Origin: Bagarius yarrelli
Lineage: Eukaryota; Chordata; Actinopteri; Siluriformes; Sisoridae
Assembly: GCA_005784505.1 (NCBI GenBank)
Contig: VCAZ01000039.1
Location: 3,231,056-3,295,055 of the forward strand
Reading direction: 5' to 3'
Length of the DNA stretch: 64,000 bases
The position numbers were made by a program, and so were the translations under genes. This document shows positions 10,401 through 23,658 of this stretch, piece by piece. How positions within the stretch are numbered: the first letter of the stretch is position 1; the number at the start of each line of letters is the position of its first letter. The notes beneath the pieces were generated by a model. It made no database searches and had not been told where the DNA came from. It saw nothing but the letters and a program-made list of their open reading frames with translations.

Positions 10401-12454
10401 CAATGCAGATTAAAACACTTAATGAAAAAAAAAATTAATTAAAGTAAATGATTTATATGCGCCGTCTAAAGAAGAAGCAGGCCGGGTTTGGAATTCAGGT
10501 TTTATAACTGACCACTGAACTCTTTTATTCATATTATGGAGGTAAAATTTAAGCATTAAAACAATGACCAAAGTGCAGAATTGATATAAAAATCTTGTTG
10601 TCATTTTATTTCCCTTCTTTTAAACTGTAATCTGTGTAATATGTGATTTATACTTTAACTCTATGATGAGGTTCATGGTACTCATCTGACTCGTGACACA
10701 TTTACAGATAAACTGTGTGTTTATATAACCCAGCCTTCCTGAGACGTATTCTTCTCACATCAGGTGCAAAGCACCTGTCAGTCCGGCTTTTGATAGCTTT
10801 ACAAAGGGACGGGCGGGATTCCTGCTGTTTACACAGAGTTACTATTTTGCCTGGATCGCCTTTCGTACACTACGATAAAGTAAGTATTCCAGCCAGAAAT
10901 CTATCAGGCACCTTAACAGTTTTGTAGAATCTCTTCTTTAGAACATATTCAGATGTTGGAACGTGCAAGGTAGGTTTGCCAGTGAAGCCATGTTTAGTTA
11001 CAGTATTTTTGGTCCGACAGTTTAGTCTTCGTCCAAAACTAAAAAGAGATTAATGATTGTTGGCAGTTGATGAGCAGAGCGGAGGCACGTTAATGGTGCA
11101 GTTAACCGGCGTGCCAGCCTGGAGCTGAGAATGGAAACTGTGAGAGATTCACTGATCTTTTCCAGCTGAGTGAGTGTGTGCATGTGTGTGTGTGTGTGTG
11201 TGAAAGGTTTTTCGTTTGTAGTATTCTTATTGAGTGCATACAAAAGTGTGTATTCTAATTGCATTCTTTGCATCGTGTATCCTACCCGTAATTCTTTCAC
11301 TGGATTCAGTTATTAGCTAACTGGCAAACCCGGAACAGCGCAGAGCCAAGAAGCTCTATGAGATCTGGGTTATGTACCAAAGCTAAAAACAAGGTTTTTT
11401 TTTTTAGAATTTTATGTCCCAACATGTTGCTCTTATAACAACCCAGCAATTTGCAATTATTCTATTTATTAAGTAAAAAATTCCCTTAAACTTACTTTAG
11501 TATTGTAACCCTTGATATAAAACATCTGCAGTCAGTGGTTGGTAGAGTAGCCAAAAATTTCTTTTTAACCATAATATTGACTTAAACCAATATTTACTTA
11601 AGTAACAGTAAAAGTATTAAAGTTTCAAGAGTAATAAAGTACGAAATGATAAGATTACTCAAGTACTGAGTTACTTTGGATCTAATTAAATCCTGAATCC
11701 AGAAAAAATGCCAACACTCAAATACATAAAATGCACATGAAAAAAGAGGGAAAAGTAGTCAATGTGTGGGATTTTAGAGTAATTACGGTAAGATTAAAGC
11801 GTCCATAGTTCCACAATCCCTCTCAAATAGTCATTATCAGAAAACAGGTTGGAGCTGGAATTTCTGTACACTTGTTTTGGTCAGATAGAAGACATCGTAT
11901 TATGTCACTTTTTGTTTAACTCCCTGAAGTGTATAAATTGGTTGAATATGAGGTCATGGGTGTTTCTTTCTCTACTAATATTTTCGCTTTTTCTTCCTCT
12001 TCGGTTATTATTTTCCGAATTAATCACGCTTTTATAAATGAGCTAGTTTTATGTACCAACTTCAGACGACCGCCAACTCATTATACGGAACATGATGGAA
12101 ACAAGTCATTAAAAGTACATTAACGTTTAATATAAAAAAATATATAGTGAAGTAAAAGTCAATTTTTGCGATTAATAATTAACTTGAGTGAGAGTAAAAG
12201 TAAAGACAGTTAAACCGATTGGTTACAAAAATCTTCTCGAGTAAAGTAAAGAATATACTGTGTTAATACCCACCTCTGAAAAAAATTATGGTGTAAGGTT
12301 ATAGCAGCTGTAAACAGTTATAAACAGTTACTAGGAACACAACCTGGTGAGTTAGTAGGAATGTTGGAAGTGCAAATTCCTCTTTTATTATCATTTATCA
12401 TTATTATTTGTTTATAGATGAATGTGTTTTGATGAATGTTTTGCATATATACTA

Positions 12455-12455
<1 letters not shown>

Positions 12456-12531
<76 letters not shown>
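12456..12531. repeat. (AT)n microsatellite
   Basis: More than 70 bp of uninterrupted AT dinucleotides, flanked by TATATT remnants. Confidence 0.95.
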
Positions 12532-12533
<2 letters not shown>

Positions 12534-14155
12534 TATATTAGAATAAGTAGTTATTATCCAAACAAAAAATAATGGTTTACAGAGAGCTCAATGTTATAAT
12601 ACAATGGAAATAGAACACCGTCTGACCAATCAGAGATGAGAGTTAGAATCTGCATTAAGTCATGGATAAAATGTAATGTTTCTTGATTCCTGCTTTAAGG
12701 CTTCCAGTTTCAGTTATAAGATCAAGTGACGCGTTTCTCCCTTCAGCTTGGAGAAACCGAAAACCTACCAAAAGGTGGATTCATATAAAACTAAATAATC
12801 TGATGAGGGTGTGTGTGTGTGTGTGAGTGTGTGTGTGTGTGTGAATGATGGACTGCAGATGGATTGCTGTCCATTCCTAAATGTGTACTGGATGTGAGCA
12901 CAAGAAAAAAAAAGAATCAACATAATGATTTAATCCTGTTCTAAAGGTGGACAGCGAACAAAAAAGTGTCGGCGTGCGCTAACAAGGCTGGGATTCGGCA
13001 GATGTGCCAGTCGTTTAGCCACGTGAGAAAGATCAAAGCCGCACCGCTGCTTTTAAACAGTGAGAGGAAATGGGTTTGTTCTTAAAACAGAACAGGGAGT
13101 CGCCTTAGAGAACATGCTGAAGTTTCTATTATTTCCATCTGTGTGTGTGTGTTGGATGGAAACTATTATGGAGCCCCTAACTTGTCAGGCCCTGTGAGGT
13201 GTGTGTGTGTGTATATGTGTTCAGGCTGACTCACAGAAGCACAGCCCATTAGTACACGCCCCCTAGCCTAAAACCAAGCAGCGTCTTTGACTTTGTCTCT
13301 CACTCTATCAGTCTAACTGTTTCTCTGGAGCTTCATCTCACAGTAGGTACCGGTTTCTCTCCCGTCACTGCACTCACACACATTCTGCGCTCGCCTTCAC
13401 TAACTAACACTCACTCATCTTGTTTCTAATGACTTCCTTTGTGCATGCTTGCTTCAAATCAAATCTCCACTCTTGTCTATTGAGAAATGAGACTTTAATC
13501 TCCTCATGTGAACTGTGGCAGCCTGCGTGGTCCAAGCTGCTGGAATTCCAAGCAAAGTGTGTCAGTGTGTGACTTACCAAATGTTAAATCAACCCATATG
13601 CTGAGCAGTGCTGTATGAGTGCCATTGTTTTATGGCATATTTTCCGAGCTGCATTGTGAAACTCGAACCCTGAGGATGTTGGAGTCTGGAGTAGTTGCAT
13701 GTTTTTGTTTTGCACGATATTTAAAAAGTTATTGAGGTTCTACTAATTTAGCAGATTTTCACTTGTCAAGTCTGCTTTACTTTCATATCATATCATATTG
13801 TGACTGCTGTGAAAACTAAGGCAGTGCTCTCTCCTCGTCAGGGTTGTGGTGTGTCTGGAGTGTAGGAAGCTTGGGTGTGAGGTGGGATTGCACCCCTAAT
13901 GGAATGATAGTCTATGACAGAGAATCAAGCTATTAAGCAAGCAATGCAGTATATGTATTTTAACTTTAATTAGTGGAAGATGAGTCCAACATTGCGAGTG
14001 ATTGACAGATACAAAGGCCACGCCTCTTTTATTGTGTCTGACCAATACATCAGTGCACGTTTACTTCACTGGGACTGACAGCCATAAAGATATGTTTTCA
14101 ACTGGAAATGAAGGCAATTATTTGTTTAGGTTAAACAGACAAAGATTATTAGAAT

Positions 14156-14640
14156 AGATACATAGGCCACCCCCTCCTTAAAGTGACTAATATGTACCAC
14201 ACCTCCACACCTCCTTAACAGAGACTGATAGATACATAGGCCACACTTCCTTCACTAAGACTGATAGATGCACAGGCCACACCTCCTTCACTAAGACTGA
14301 TAGATACACAGGCCACACCTCCTTCACTGAGACTGATAGATACACAGGCCGCACCTCCTTCACTAGAACCGATAGATACACAGGCCACACCTCATTCACT
14401 GAGACTGATAGATACAGAGGCCACACCTCCTTCACTGAGATTGACATATACACAGGCTATACCTACTTTACTGAGACTAATATATACAAAGACTACACCT
14501 CCTTCACTAAGACTCATAAATACAGAGGCCACACCTCCTTTATTAGGGCCACACCTCCTTCTCTAAAACTAATAGCTACAGAGGCCACACCTCCTTTACA
14601 GAGCCTGATAGATACACAGGCCACACCTCCTTACTAAAAG
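14156..14640. repeat. 36-bp minisatellite, about 13 copies
   Basis: The unit contains AGGCCACACCTCCTTCACTG followed by AGACTGATAGATACAC. Copies are clearest at 14225-14460 and decay on both sides. Because 36 is a multiple of three, the minus strand has an 88-codon frame of repeated SV.EVWPVYL units, which I take as an artefact. Confidence 0.9.
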
Positions 14641-15140
14641 AATCCCCATTCTTGTTTTTGGACTTTGATACATGCTAACTTTTTTAAGGTTTTGTGTATC
14701 ATATAGATTTATATCAGTATAAGCATCACAGTATTAAAAACAAAGATTTGCCAGAGTTACCAAAGATAACCAAACTCACACACCCTTGTACACAGTGGAA
14801 CACCTGGTCCTGCCCATAGCCATAATCGTTCCTCTACTGTCACGACTGCAGTTTATTAAACTGTCCGAAAGTTCAGTTCCAACAATCTTTCAAGTCTGTT
14901 GTCATTTATAGCGTTTTTACTGCCTAGTGATAGTGAGGAAGTTGAGTAGCTTCCCTAAATTGGACAGTCCTGATGATTGTGGACAGTAATGTGTGCAGTT
15001 TGGTAAGTTAAATGAGGGACGTCTGGCTTTTCTGGTCTTCTCTTGTCTTGTGCTTCTTTTTTTTACTTGTCTTTTCTCATCTTGCCTTGTTTTGTCTTGT
15101 ATTGTTTTTTAGTAGTCTTTTGCTTTACAAACACACGGTT

Positions 15141-15141
<1 letters not shown>

Positions 15142-15185
<44 letters not shown>
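15142..15185. repeat. (CA)n microsatellite
   Basis: About 20 CA units. Short (CA)n/(GT)n runs also occur at 15327-15341 and 15403-15435. Confidence 0.95.
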
Positions 15186-15188
<3 letters not shown>

Positions 15189-15888
15189 CACACACAACAC
15201 ACTCAGAAACTTTGGGCAAACTTCAGGCACTAGTTTAGGTTACATCGCCTCCTTCCAAACCACTAAATTATTGAAAAAGCTGCTGACTCCTACCTCTTTA
15301 GCGAGCCAGAGACCTTCACAGACCTACACACACACACACACTGAGAAAAGTGATTATGCAGTTGAAGATGCATGACTATTATCTAGTTAAAGATGCATGT
15401 GCAGGTGTGTGTGTGTGCGTGTGTGTGTGTGTGTGCAAACAGCCAACACTGTACTGTAATCTGCAGGATAATGCAATATCTTACTGCAAGAATGAAGTCT
15501 GTTATATAACACACCTCCCAGAGGCCATGCTGCTGTGTGAGACTTTCACTGAAAACCCCTCACTTGTGGGAGAACTGGTTTAGATGCTTAGCAACTTTCG
15601 GCAGAAACTATTCCATCTACTTTTAGGCAAATAATCCTGTTTACGACCCTGTTTCATTTATATTTTGTCCCTTAGGAAGTTTTGATTGGTTAGGGTTGTC
15701 AAAGACACACTTGGAGTGACCGTGTGTATTATTTCTTCAGGTTCTGCCCACTGTATTTCATCGGTTTGTCACAGTGTATACGGCACTCTTTTGCTATGCT
15801 GGGTTTGACAGATTGCCCAAACAGAACAGGGTGCATTAAATGAGCATAAAAAACACACGGTAACAACAAGGTGAAATATACACTATAT

Positions 15889-15965
15889 GCCCAAAAGTTT
15901 CTGGACATTTTTTTGGAATGTGGGATTATTTGTACAAGACTCAAGCTATCTTTTGCCATTTCCTG
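15889..15965 (+). mobile_element. Tc1-type MITE left-end fragment
   Basis: ACACTATATGCCCAAAAGTT then TCTGGACAT matches the terminal repeat of the family at 44151. The body is lost after about 75 bp. Confidence 0.55.
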
Positions 15966-16208
15966 CAAGAGGAGAGGAAATGGTCAATTGCAGAGTGCTG
16001 ACATTACTGCTAGTGGCAAATTCTATGCACTCACTTAAGTGTCTTAATTTTAGAAGTTTTATCAATTTACTTTAATTTTATTTTGTACCTTTTGATACTT
16101 TGGCAGAACAAAACTTTGCAGTCTCCAAGTGCGGGTTGTCATCAATAATTTTCTGTTTACTAAAGTTCCGTCAATTACGTAACAAGAGGTTTCAGCTTTG
16201 ATATGAAG

Positions 16209-16272
16209 ATATAAAATCAGTATCGGGCCCAATACCGATACCAGTATTGACATCTGTATCGGTGCATCCCTA
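16209..16272. mobile_element. hAT-type MITE terminal fragment
   Basis: AATCAGTATCGGGCCCAATA, then ACCGATACC and ATCGGTGCATCCCTA, matches the well-known 'TAGGGATGCACCGAT' inverted end of fish hAT MITEs. A related fragment lies at 26915-26992. Confidence 0.5.
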
Positions 16273-17280
16273 CAGAATACAGATGGGCAAAACAATGTGA
16301 TTATAAATCTAATCCCGGTATCAGATAAACAACATGTTGGAAAAAGATATAAAAAAAAAGTGATGAACAGGAGAACACATTAAAATAATTAACCAATAAT
16401 AAGGAACAGGACTAGAAACTAATCAGAAACAAAATGGAGTTAAAGAAATAAACAAAAACTTGTCAATCAAATTACCGCTTGAAACTATTGTCTGAATTGT
16501 TCCTGTAGTAAAAATCCTACTAACCATCTTATTAAAGCAGTTCAAAAGATGGTGTGGACATTTCAGGTATCAGTGTCTGCTATTTCATCAAAATGTTTTA
16601 AATCCTTGGCTGTTTTGTGTAAAACCAGTTACGGCCTGGTGGTCCCGTCCCACGTTTGTTGCCTGAAATAATCTATGATCTCACACTTTGGAAAGAACGA
16701 GCAATTTCCATAGTGATGCCTCTTTAAAAATAATGAAGTAATGAAATCACCTGCTTGTGTAAGTGAACAGTTTTAAACGAGGGCGTGAGGACGGGCATGT
16801 AGAGCCAAGCTAGGTTAACGCTCATGGAGGGGTTCAGCGAGCCATTGCGTAACCCCTTTAACGTCTTCCTAACACGCAATTCTTTTAGGGGTAAAGTCTG
16901 TACTTGCAGAAAATCCTAATCTCTAGCTTATTACGACGGTATATGGCTGCGATGTATACGATTCGTGGGATTCATCAGTGTTTACTCCAGGCTTATGTCA
17001 TTCTTTTGCTGTGTCATTTACAGAAACCTCAATTATAGAAAAGAAATAAAAGGAAAAAAGAATAGCATGGTTAGGAGGGTGGAAAAGGTTTTGTATTTCA
17101 CTTCCCCTGTTTTGTTTTGTGCTTTAAAAATATTATCTTATTAGCACAAAGAATTTCGGTGCCTATTGAAACGTCACTCTGAAAGTCAGCCAAGTACAAG
17201 TCCTACAAGTATATGCCGCCTGTTGGTTTCCACGGCAACCCTTAGTGACCGAGACGTTCACCCCAGGGCAGATCTAAAAG

Positions 17281-17393
17281 TGTGTGTGTGTACTTGCAGA
17301 GGCAGTTACTCTATCAAGGGAGTGAATAGAGGTTAAATGTAAGAGGAGTGTGTGAATGAGAGAAAGAAGGAGAGTGCGTAGCCAGTCGGTGAG

Positions 17394-17431
<38 letters not shown>

Positions 17432-17573
17432 GTAACAGGAGAGCTGAGGCGGTCAGATGTGCAGTCAGACACAGCGTGTGTTTGGAAGAGAAAGAGAGAG
17501 AAGCTGTGTTTTCTTTAGGACTTCATGCACAGCAGTAACATCACACTCTCTGAAGGATCTCTGACAAACTTTG
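17281..17573 (+). other. sorbs3: Possible non-coding first exon of the sorbs3-like gene
   Basis: A strong donor (TTTG|GTGAGT at 17574) closes a purine-rich stretch with a (GA)n run at 17398-17428. Joined to the exon at 31852, it gives a TGA (17562-17564) in the main frame, 15 codons upstream of the last exon-1 codon boundary region, so the ATG at 31900 would be the first in-frame start. The 5' limit, promoter and even the exon itself are inference; no TATA box was found. Confidence 0.3.
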
Positions 17574-18446
17574 GTGAGTTCACTTTTCCCTTTATTCCAT
17601 AGCAATCCTTAAAACATTTCAGCGTCTCTGTATCTAAAGTATTTCCAGGCCTCAGCTTAGACTGTCCACTGAAACGTCTTTCTGAACAAAAATATAAAGT
17701 TTTCACACGAATCATAGAACAAAATCTTTAGCAATTACGTCAAGCTTTTCTGTGTGTATGTTTGTTTTTAACGTAATGAAAAACACCACCTTTGCGACTT
17801 CGAATTAGGATTTACATATTGAGCTCTCTGATTTGTTTTAAAGGAGACCCGATGAGGCTGGATATGTGGTGCTGAAACAAACTGGGTTGTATACGGAAAT
17901 CATTATCGTTAATAACAAGGATCAAGAAAAATAACGTAAAACAGTGTATAGCTGCCTTATTGAGTGTATCTTTATCGCATTTAATGAGCTTAGCTTAGCT
18001 GGGGTTAATGCTAGCTTTTAAACTTAATATTATGTACGTTATTTGTTTTTTTACACCAGAATGTAAACTGAATTCAGTTTAATAGAATTACAATGATTGC
18101 ATCTTATTTTTCAGGTATTTTACCAGGTTTTCTGTGTAAGTTCTTATAGAATACATGCTTAAACGGGTTGTTGATCAGGGTTCAAGCTCTAGCACTGTCA
18201 GACCAACATTGTTGGGCCCTTGACAAAGGCCCTTATCTCTCTCCCTGCTCCAGGGGTGTTGCATCATTGCCAGAGCTGGCACTAGATCATAACGAATAGG
18301 GGCGCATGTGGCTTCCAACGAGGCGGCACACACTTCTAAACAAAAACTTGCAAATACAGCGCATAAAACAAACAATACTCGTACAGCTAGTACACACTGT
18401 CAGCTCACCACGATCACGTCGCAAATATCACCACGATCACGTCGCA

Positions 18447-18622
18447 ATATGTTAAAGGCATTTAGCAGACGCCCTTATCCAGACCCTATAACATTTATCT
18501 TGTTTTTATACAACTAAGTAATTGGAAGTTAAGGGCCTTGCCCAGTGGTGGTAACTTGGCAAATCGATCCCATAATCTTTTGATTAGGTTAACACCTTAA
18601 CCACTAAGGCACCTCCTCCCTA
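18447..18622 (-). mobile_element. SINE family A, reverse
   Basis: TTTAGCAGACGCCCTTATCC at the left (tail), GTTAAGGGCCTTGCCCAGTG in the middle and AACACCTTAACCACTAAGGC at the right (inverted A-box region). Confidence 0.75.
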
Positions 18623-19547
18623 AATGACGCATGAAACTCGACACAACCAATCAGAGAAACCGGTTTATTTTCTTTAATTAATTAACACATTTTAACCGTA
18701 GCTTCTCATTTTATAGCTTTTATTGGGGTGGACGAAAGGAAGGGGGGACCGAAGGGGGGACCGGCGACCTAGCCCACTACACCACGGCGCCGACCTATTT
18801 AACCTACTCCTGATATTAAATAAAATAAAAACTCTGTAGGAGGGGCACAACAATATTTTTAGGTGGGCACAGCCGGCGAGCGCCCCCTTTTGCCCCCTCA
18901 GTGGATTCACACACAAAAAAAAATTAGTATCTACAGTTAAAACAGTCAACCAGTAGACTACACACTACATAGCATATTGTGCAAATCAGTACTGTACAGT
19001 AGAACAGTATATATGGTAGCTAAGGGGAGTATTTTTATGCACCCCTGGGCTTAAATAGCGTCTACTTTTTCAAGGCATCTAAGAGTAATAAATTTGTAAG
19101 TATGTTTAAATAAAATTGGTCCTACTAAATATATACTGCTGTACAATAAGTCAATATAATAAATCTGTGATTTGTGTTAGCTGGCTCTAATGTAATGCTG
19201 TTATAAATAAATCATTAACACTTCCTGACCAATCAGAATCAAGAATACTGGTACACAGTATAACTGCTATTAAAGGCTAAAAGCAAGACTATCCAGCTGT
19301 ATGGCTACTATCTCCATTTAAATGTTTTCTACTTTCGTGACTATAACATGCACAGGTGAGGTTCAATAAAGGTCAGAGTAGTTCCTCTGTTTTGATCTTG
19401 ATTATAAAAGAAGGATCATGCATTAGGAGGTCAGGGTGTAATCCAGATAAGTATTTCCTGTCTCTTTAGTTGACTTCCCTCTGTTTAGAAGGCAAATGTG
19501 ACTGGTGTCAAGTCCATTAGTGTTGTTTTCGTAGGTGTGTCAGTGTC

Positions 19548-19579
<32 letters not shown>

Positions 19580-19871
19580 GCACAGTTGGAGAGATGCCAG
19601 TTTGGGTACTGCTAAAACCAGGTTTGCTAGCTGAAAACTGACAGCTAGAAAAGTGACATCTGATCATAAACCAAGCAAATCAGATAAGTTGGGTGATGCT
19701 TAAGCACCAAAAATCCAGGAGTTGTGTGGGCTTTAAACCAGACCACCAACCATTCAGCCCAAGCCCTAGTCTGTACTACCCATACAAGATATTTACCCCA
19801 GTACAACAGATAAAACTTGATGTTCGGAATAAGTCGTTTTTCTAAATAGCAACAAATGCTACACAACTATA

Positions 19872-20193
19872 CAGTGGTACCTTGATTTACGAGTGTCTCA
19901 ACGAACAAGTTTTTAAGTTGTAAGCTAACATTTGGGTTATAAACCAGCTTCAGACATGCAACCGCTAGTTAGCGTAGCGAAAGTCACAGTGAACGTCATA
20001 ACATCCGCCCAGCATCCCGTAGCTCATTATTTATAAGTATATTTTTCTTATTTAAAAACATCTAACAAATTGCAGTCTTCTTTTGGGGACCCGGAACAGA
20101 GTAATGGCATAATATTGATTTGACATACGAGTAATTTAAGTTACGAGCTCCGTCACGGAAATAATTAAACTTGTAAGTCAAAGCACTATGGTG
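19872..20193. mobile_element. MITE with inverted ends and TA target duplication
   Basis: Left end CAGTGGTACCTTGATTTACG AGTG. The right end, reverse-complemented, reads CACCATAGTGCTTTGACTTA CAAG. Both ends abut TA, as expected of a Tc1/mariner-type target duplication. The interior (TAAGCTAACATTTGGGTTAT and TTGACATACGAGTAATTTAA) is non-coding. Length 322 bp. Confidence 0.7.
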
Positions 20194-20929
20194 TATCTAA
20201 ATTTTAAATCAAAACAGACCCGATGCCTTATTAGTGCACTATGGCCATACTATGACTAGGATTTAGGAGTATCCAGTTCTACCGGTAATAACGGACATTC
20301 CTTGCTGGAGCTGACCGGAGATTTTAGAGCTGCGGTCTACTGAATCACCCTGTTGGATGGGCTGAGAAAACCAAAGCACCACAATGAAGAATATTAAATT
20401 GCTTCCGCTTAAGCAAACTCTTAGTAGAAACATGTAGAGCAGCATTCCAAAAGCTACAGAAACTGCGCTTTGGGTTTTTCATATTTGGTTGGAGACAGAG
20501 AGTTTCTCCTAAGTAGCAGAACATGAAGCGCCATGTCAGCTTATTCTCTGCTTAATCATTCGGACGATTTTTTGACACTACATCCAAACGGTTTAATGTA
20601 AATAAGTAATAAAACTTGCGAGATTCTGTACTTTATTTATATTTGAGTTTTTTATATGTTTTACTCCAATAAACTTACTAAATAAATTGTATACTTTTAG
20701 TTAGATACATTTCTCAGAAAGCATATTCATTACTTACTGGAGAAGAAGAACACAGAGAGCAATCAACAAGGTTTGACAAATCAATGGTCTGGTGTTGGTT
20801 AGTTGTATCATTGATTAAAGATGTGAAAACAAGTGCTCACACAACCACATTTAATTCAATTTTCCACTCAAGCCCGGCCATTTTATCCTAGCAAGCAACA
20901 AAAGTCCATTTAATACTAAATATTGGACT

Positions 20930-21510
20930 CAATAAAAGAAGGTCATGTGGTCTGATGAGTCTAGATTTACCCTGTTCCAGAGTAAGAAGGAGGTGGATAA
21001 AGTGATGCATCTATCATGCCTAGTACCTACTGTACAAGCCTGTGGGGGCTTTGATCTGGGGTTGCCTGTAGTTGGTCAGGTCTCGGGGCTCAGCAATGTT
21101 ATATGCTCCAAGAATGAAGCCTGGATGACCAGGAATAACCTGGATGACCAGGTTATTCCAGCAATGGATATTTTCCTTCCTGATGGCATGTGTATATTCC
21201 AAGATGGCAGTGGCAGGATTTATCAAGCTCAAATTGTGAAAGAGTGGTTCAGGGAGCATCAGACATCATTTTTACACATAGATTGACCACCACAGAATCC
21301 AAACCTGAACCCCATTGAGAATCTTTCAGATGTGATGGAGAAGACTTTGCACAGCAGTCCAATCAAGATTTGGATCTTGTTGAGAAATTTATGCAACTCT
21401 GGACAGGAATGAATGTTGTGACATTGCAGAAGTATATCAAAACGATGCCACGCCATGCCATGCTATCATTAAAGCCAAAGGAAGTCCAATGGCGTATTAG
21501 TGTGTGTGAC
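20930..21510 (+). pseudogene. Tc1-like transposase remnant
   Basis: The frame reads WSDESRFTLFQSKKE at 20948, FQDGSGRIYQAQIVKEWF around 21200, and after one in-frame TGA the catalytic PPQNPNLNPIENL. These hold the three acidic residues of the Tc1 DDE catalytic core (D in WSDES, D in FQDGS, E in PIENL). The middle is scrambled, several stops follow, and no N-terminal DNA-binding part is visible. It is a decayed, inactive copy; no terminal inverted repeats were found. Confidence 0.8.
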
Positions 21511-22114
21511 TTTTTTTAGACTGGGCAGTGTCTAAATCACATACTTTTATACTTTAAGTAGTATTTTTAATGCTGGCTAACGTCTACCAAATTCATTTTC
21601 TGGTAAAATAGTGTTGCTTTTGGGTTTTTGATACCCCTCTGCTTAACCCTCTGCTAAATCCTAAACACAAAATCCTAAACACAAGGGTAGAAATAGTAAG
21701 TTAAAAAGATGACAAGTAAGCACGAAGCAGATGTTTGAGCTGGGTTTCAAACATGTTCTAGTGGATCCCTTAATGGGTTTTGACCCTGAAGAACCAGTCC
21801 AGCTTTTTGCTATCAAAGGGTATGCATGCAGGCTGATCAGAGAGCCGTACATGGAGAAGCTACGGGTCTGTCTCTGATTAATGTGCATATCCGTTAATAA
21901 CGCTCGATTGTAAGCAGATACACAGACCCATGTATGGAGCCAAGTGAAAAAGGATGAGGGGGTGGTGAGCATGTGTGTTTGTGTGATGAAAACAGAGTCG
22001 GGTTTATAGCGATATTAAATTAAAAAAAAGATTAAAAGGAGTATCTGGAAATGTTAGCCTACTTTAGAAGAAAGGAGGAATGATGAAGATAAACAGGGAT
22101 TTTTTTGGGAGGAC

Positions 22115-22347
22115 CGTCCAGAATCACATACTTCTCTACTACATAGTATGCAAAGCTGAGTATGCAAAGATGAGTAGTATGTTTGTGTTGCTGTGCCGTC
22201 CAGAATATGTCACAGGCCGGATGTAGTATGTCCGAATTTTATTCATACTACCTGTAACTATACTATATAGGAAGTATTTTTTGACGCCCGGGAAGTACAT
22301 ACTAACTTACATTTAGTACCTACTTAAGTAGTATGCGATTTTGGACA
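22115..22347. mobile_element. MITE with inverted ends (GTCCAGAAT type)
   Basis: Left CGTCCAGAATCACATACTTC. The right end, reverse-complemented, reads TGTCCAAAATCGCATACTAC. A second internal GCCGTCCAGAATATGTC lies at 22195. Both ends lead into GTAGTATG-rich sequence. 233 bp, non-coding; superfamily not decided. Confidence 0.6.
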
Positions 22348-23042
22348 AAGTACTAGTTAAGTCCTGTGAGCTTCACCTCGCAAATCATCTTTGATGGTAG
22401 TTACTGCTGCTTTAATATACAATTTCCTGGTCTCTTTGTAAACCTCATGTTTTCTACTCACTTTAACACACACACACACACACACACAGCCAGATTTGTG
22501 ATATTCGTGAAACAAATGTAAAAATCATTTAATTATTTCTGATAGTGCAGGGTTGAGTTCTCTCCCTCGCGACGACACTTGCTTGTTGTTTTCATTTGTA
22601 TGCATACTTGCATGGTCTTTGGGGATTTTTGTTATGACCCTGATGTATAACAGAGCCTTGGAAACATGCGTCATCGTCATGCATCAATATAAACTATATA
22701 AACATGTCTCTTTCCTTTTATGGAATCGTCTTAAAACAGGGATTTATGCCTCCTGATCTATTTGGACAGACCAGATGACCGATTAGGCTCATCCATTCCA
22801 GGGTGACAAACAAAACAACGCGGTTTCTAAGGGATAGAGGTGTGTGGGTTAGAGTTAGTCTGATCACAAAATTGTAGGTGGTAAGAAATTTGGGCAAAAG
22901 GAGGAAAAACGTGTTGATTTAAAAAAAAAAAAATCTATTTATCTTCAGTTCTGGTCGAGGTGGGGGTGAATCCAGAGCTTATCCTGGGTCTGGAATTGTT
23001 GTATGGAGGTCAGAATTATATTATAATTAGACAGGATGACGG

Positions 23043-23228
23043 TTTACATTTACAGCTTTTGGCAGACGTCCTTATCCAGAGCAATGTATCTCTTTTATAC
23101 TACTGAGCAATTGGGGTTAAGGATCTTGCTTCGGGGTTCCAACAGCGGCATGTTTGATTTTGCTGGGAATCGAACCCTGATTTTTCAATAAGCAGTTTAA
23201 AACCTCAACCACTGCGCTACCACTTCTA
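23043..23228 (-). mobile_element. SINE family A, reverse
   Basis: Tail TTTACATTTACAGCTTTTGG and CAGACGTCCTTATCCAGAGC at the left; B-box region TGCTGGGAATCGAACCCTGA; inverted head CCTCAACCACTGCGCTACCA at the right. Nearly full length. Confidence 0.8.
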
Positions 23229-23418
23229 GGTTATTGTTTAGAACAGCACCAACTTTAAAGCAGTGCCAATCCATACATTTAAAAATCCCCTTCACCATAA
23301 TCCCCTTCACCATAACAATCGCCCACCATATACAATATATCGCCATAAGTTTGTAGACACAAATATATAAAATCTATATATTTTTCATACATCTTATTCC
23401 AGATTTACTCCCCAATTT

Positions 23419-23658
23419 AATGTGAATGTCTTTATTTGTCACATATTCTTTACAGCACAGTGAAATTCTTTCTTTGAATATCCCATGTTAGAAGCTTGGG
23501 GTCAGAGCGCGGGGTCAGCTATAATACAGCACCCTGGGAGTAGGAGGGGTTAACGGTCTTGCTTAAAGTCCTGGCTGTGGTGGGGTTTGAACCCAGTTCT
23601 TCATGGTCTTCAGATCAAAAATTCAGTGCCTTAACCATTTGAGCCACTACTGCCCTAC
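23419..23658 (-). mobile_element. SINE family C, reverse, near full length
   Basis: The tail side reads TGAATGTCTTTATTTGTCAC ATATTC, then CACAGTGAAATTCTTTCTTT, GGGTCAGCTATAATACAGCA and TTAACGGTCTTGCTTAAAG. The right end, reversed, is a tRNA-like head (GTAGTGGCTCAAATGGTTAA, B box GGGTTCAAACCCC). Confidence 0.75.

Larger units (their letters stand above)
7318..17290. other. Intergenic DNA with microsatellites and MITEs, no gene recognised
   Basis: Between neurl3 and the possible first exon of the next gene I find no convincing exon. The long frames at 7855-8112, 9575-10321, 14187-14453 and 15012-15375 read through tandem repeats. Parts with nothing recognisable include 7320-7900, 8230-8810, 10420-12450, 12540-14150 and 16280-17290. 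Confidence 0.55.

Noticed and set aside
14187..14453. 88-codon minus-strand frame with 12-residue repeats
   Set aside because: It follows from a 36-bp minisatellite; copies outside the best block contain stops, and there is no promoter or splice context.
14156..14640. CRISPR-like array of short repeats
   Set aside because: The 36-bp units are directly adjacent, with no unique spacers, and lie in vertebrate DNA; this is a minisatellite.
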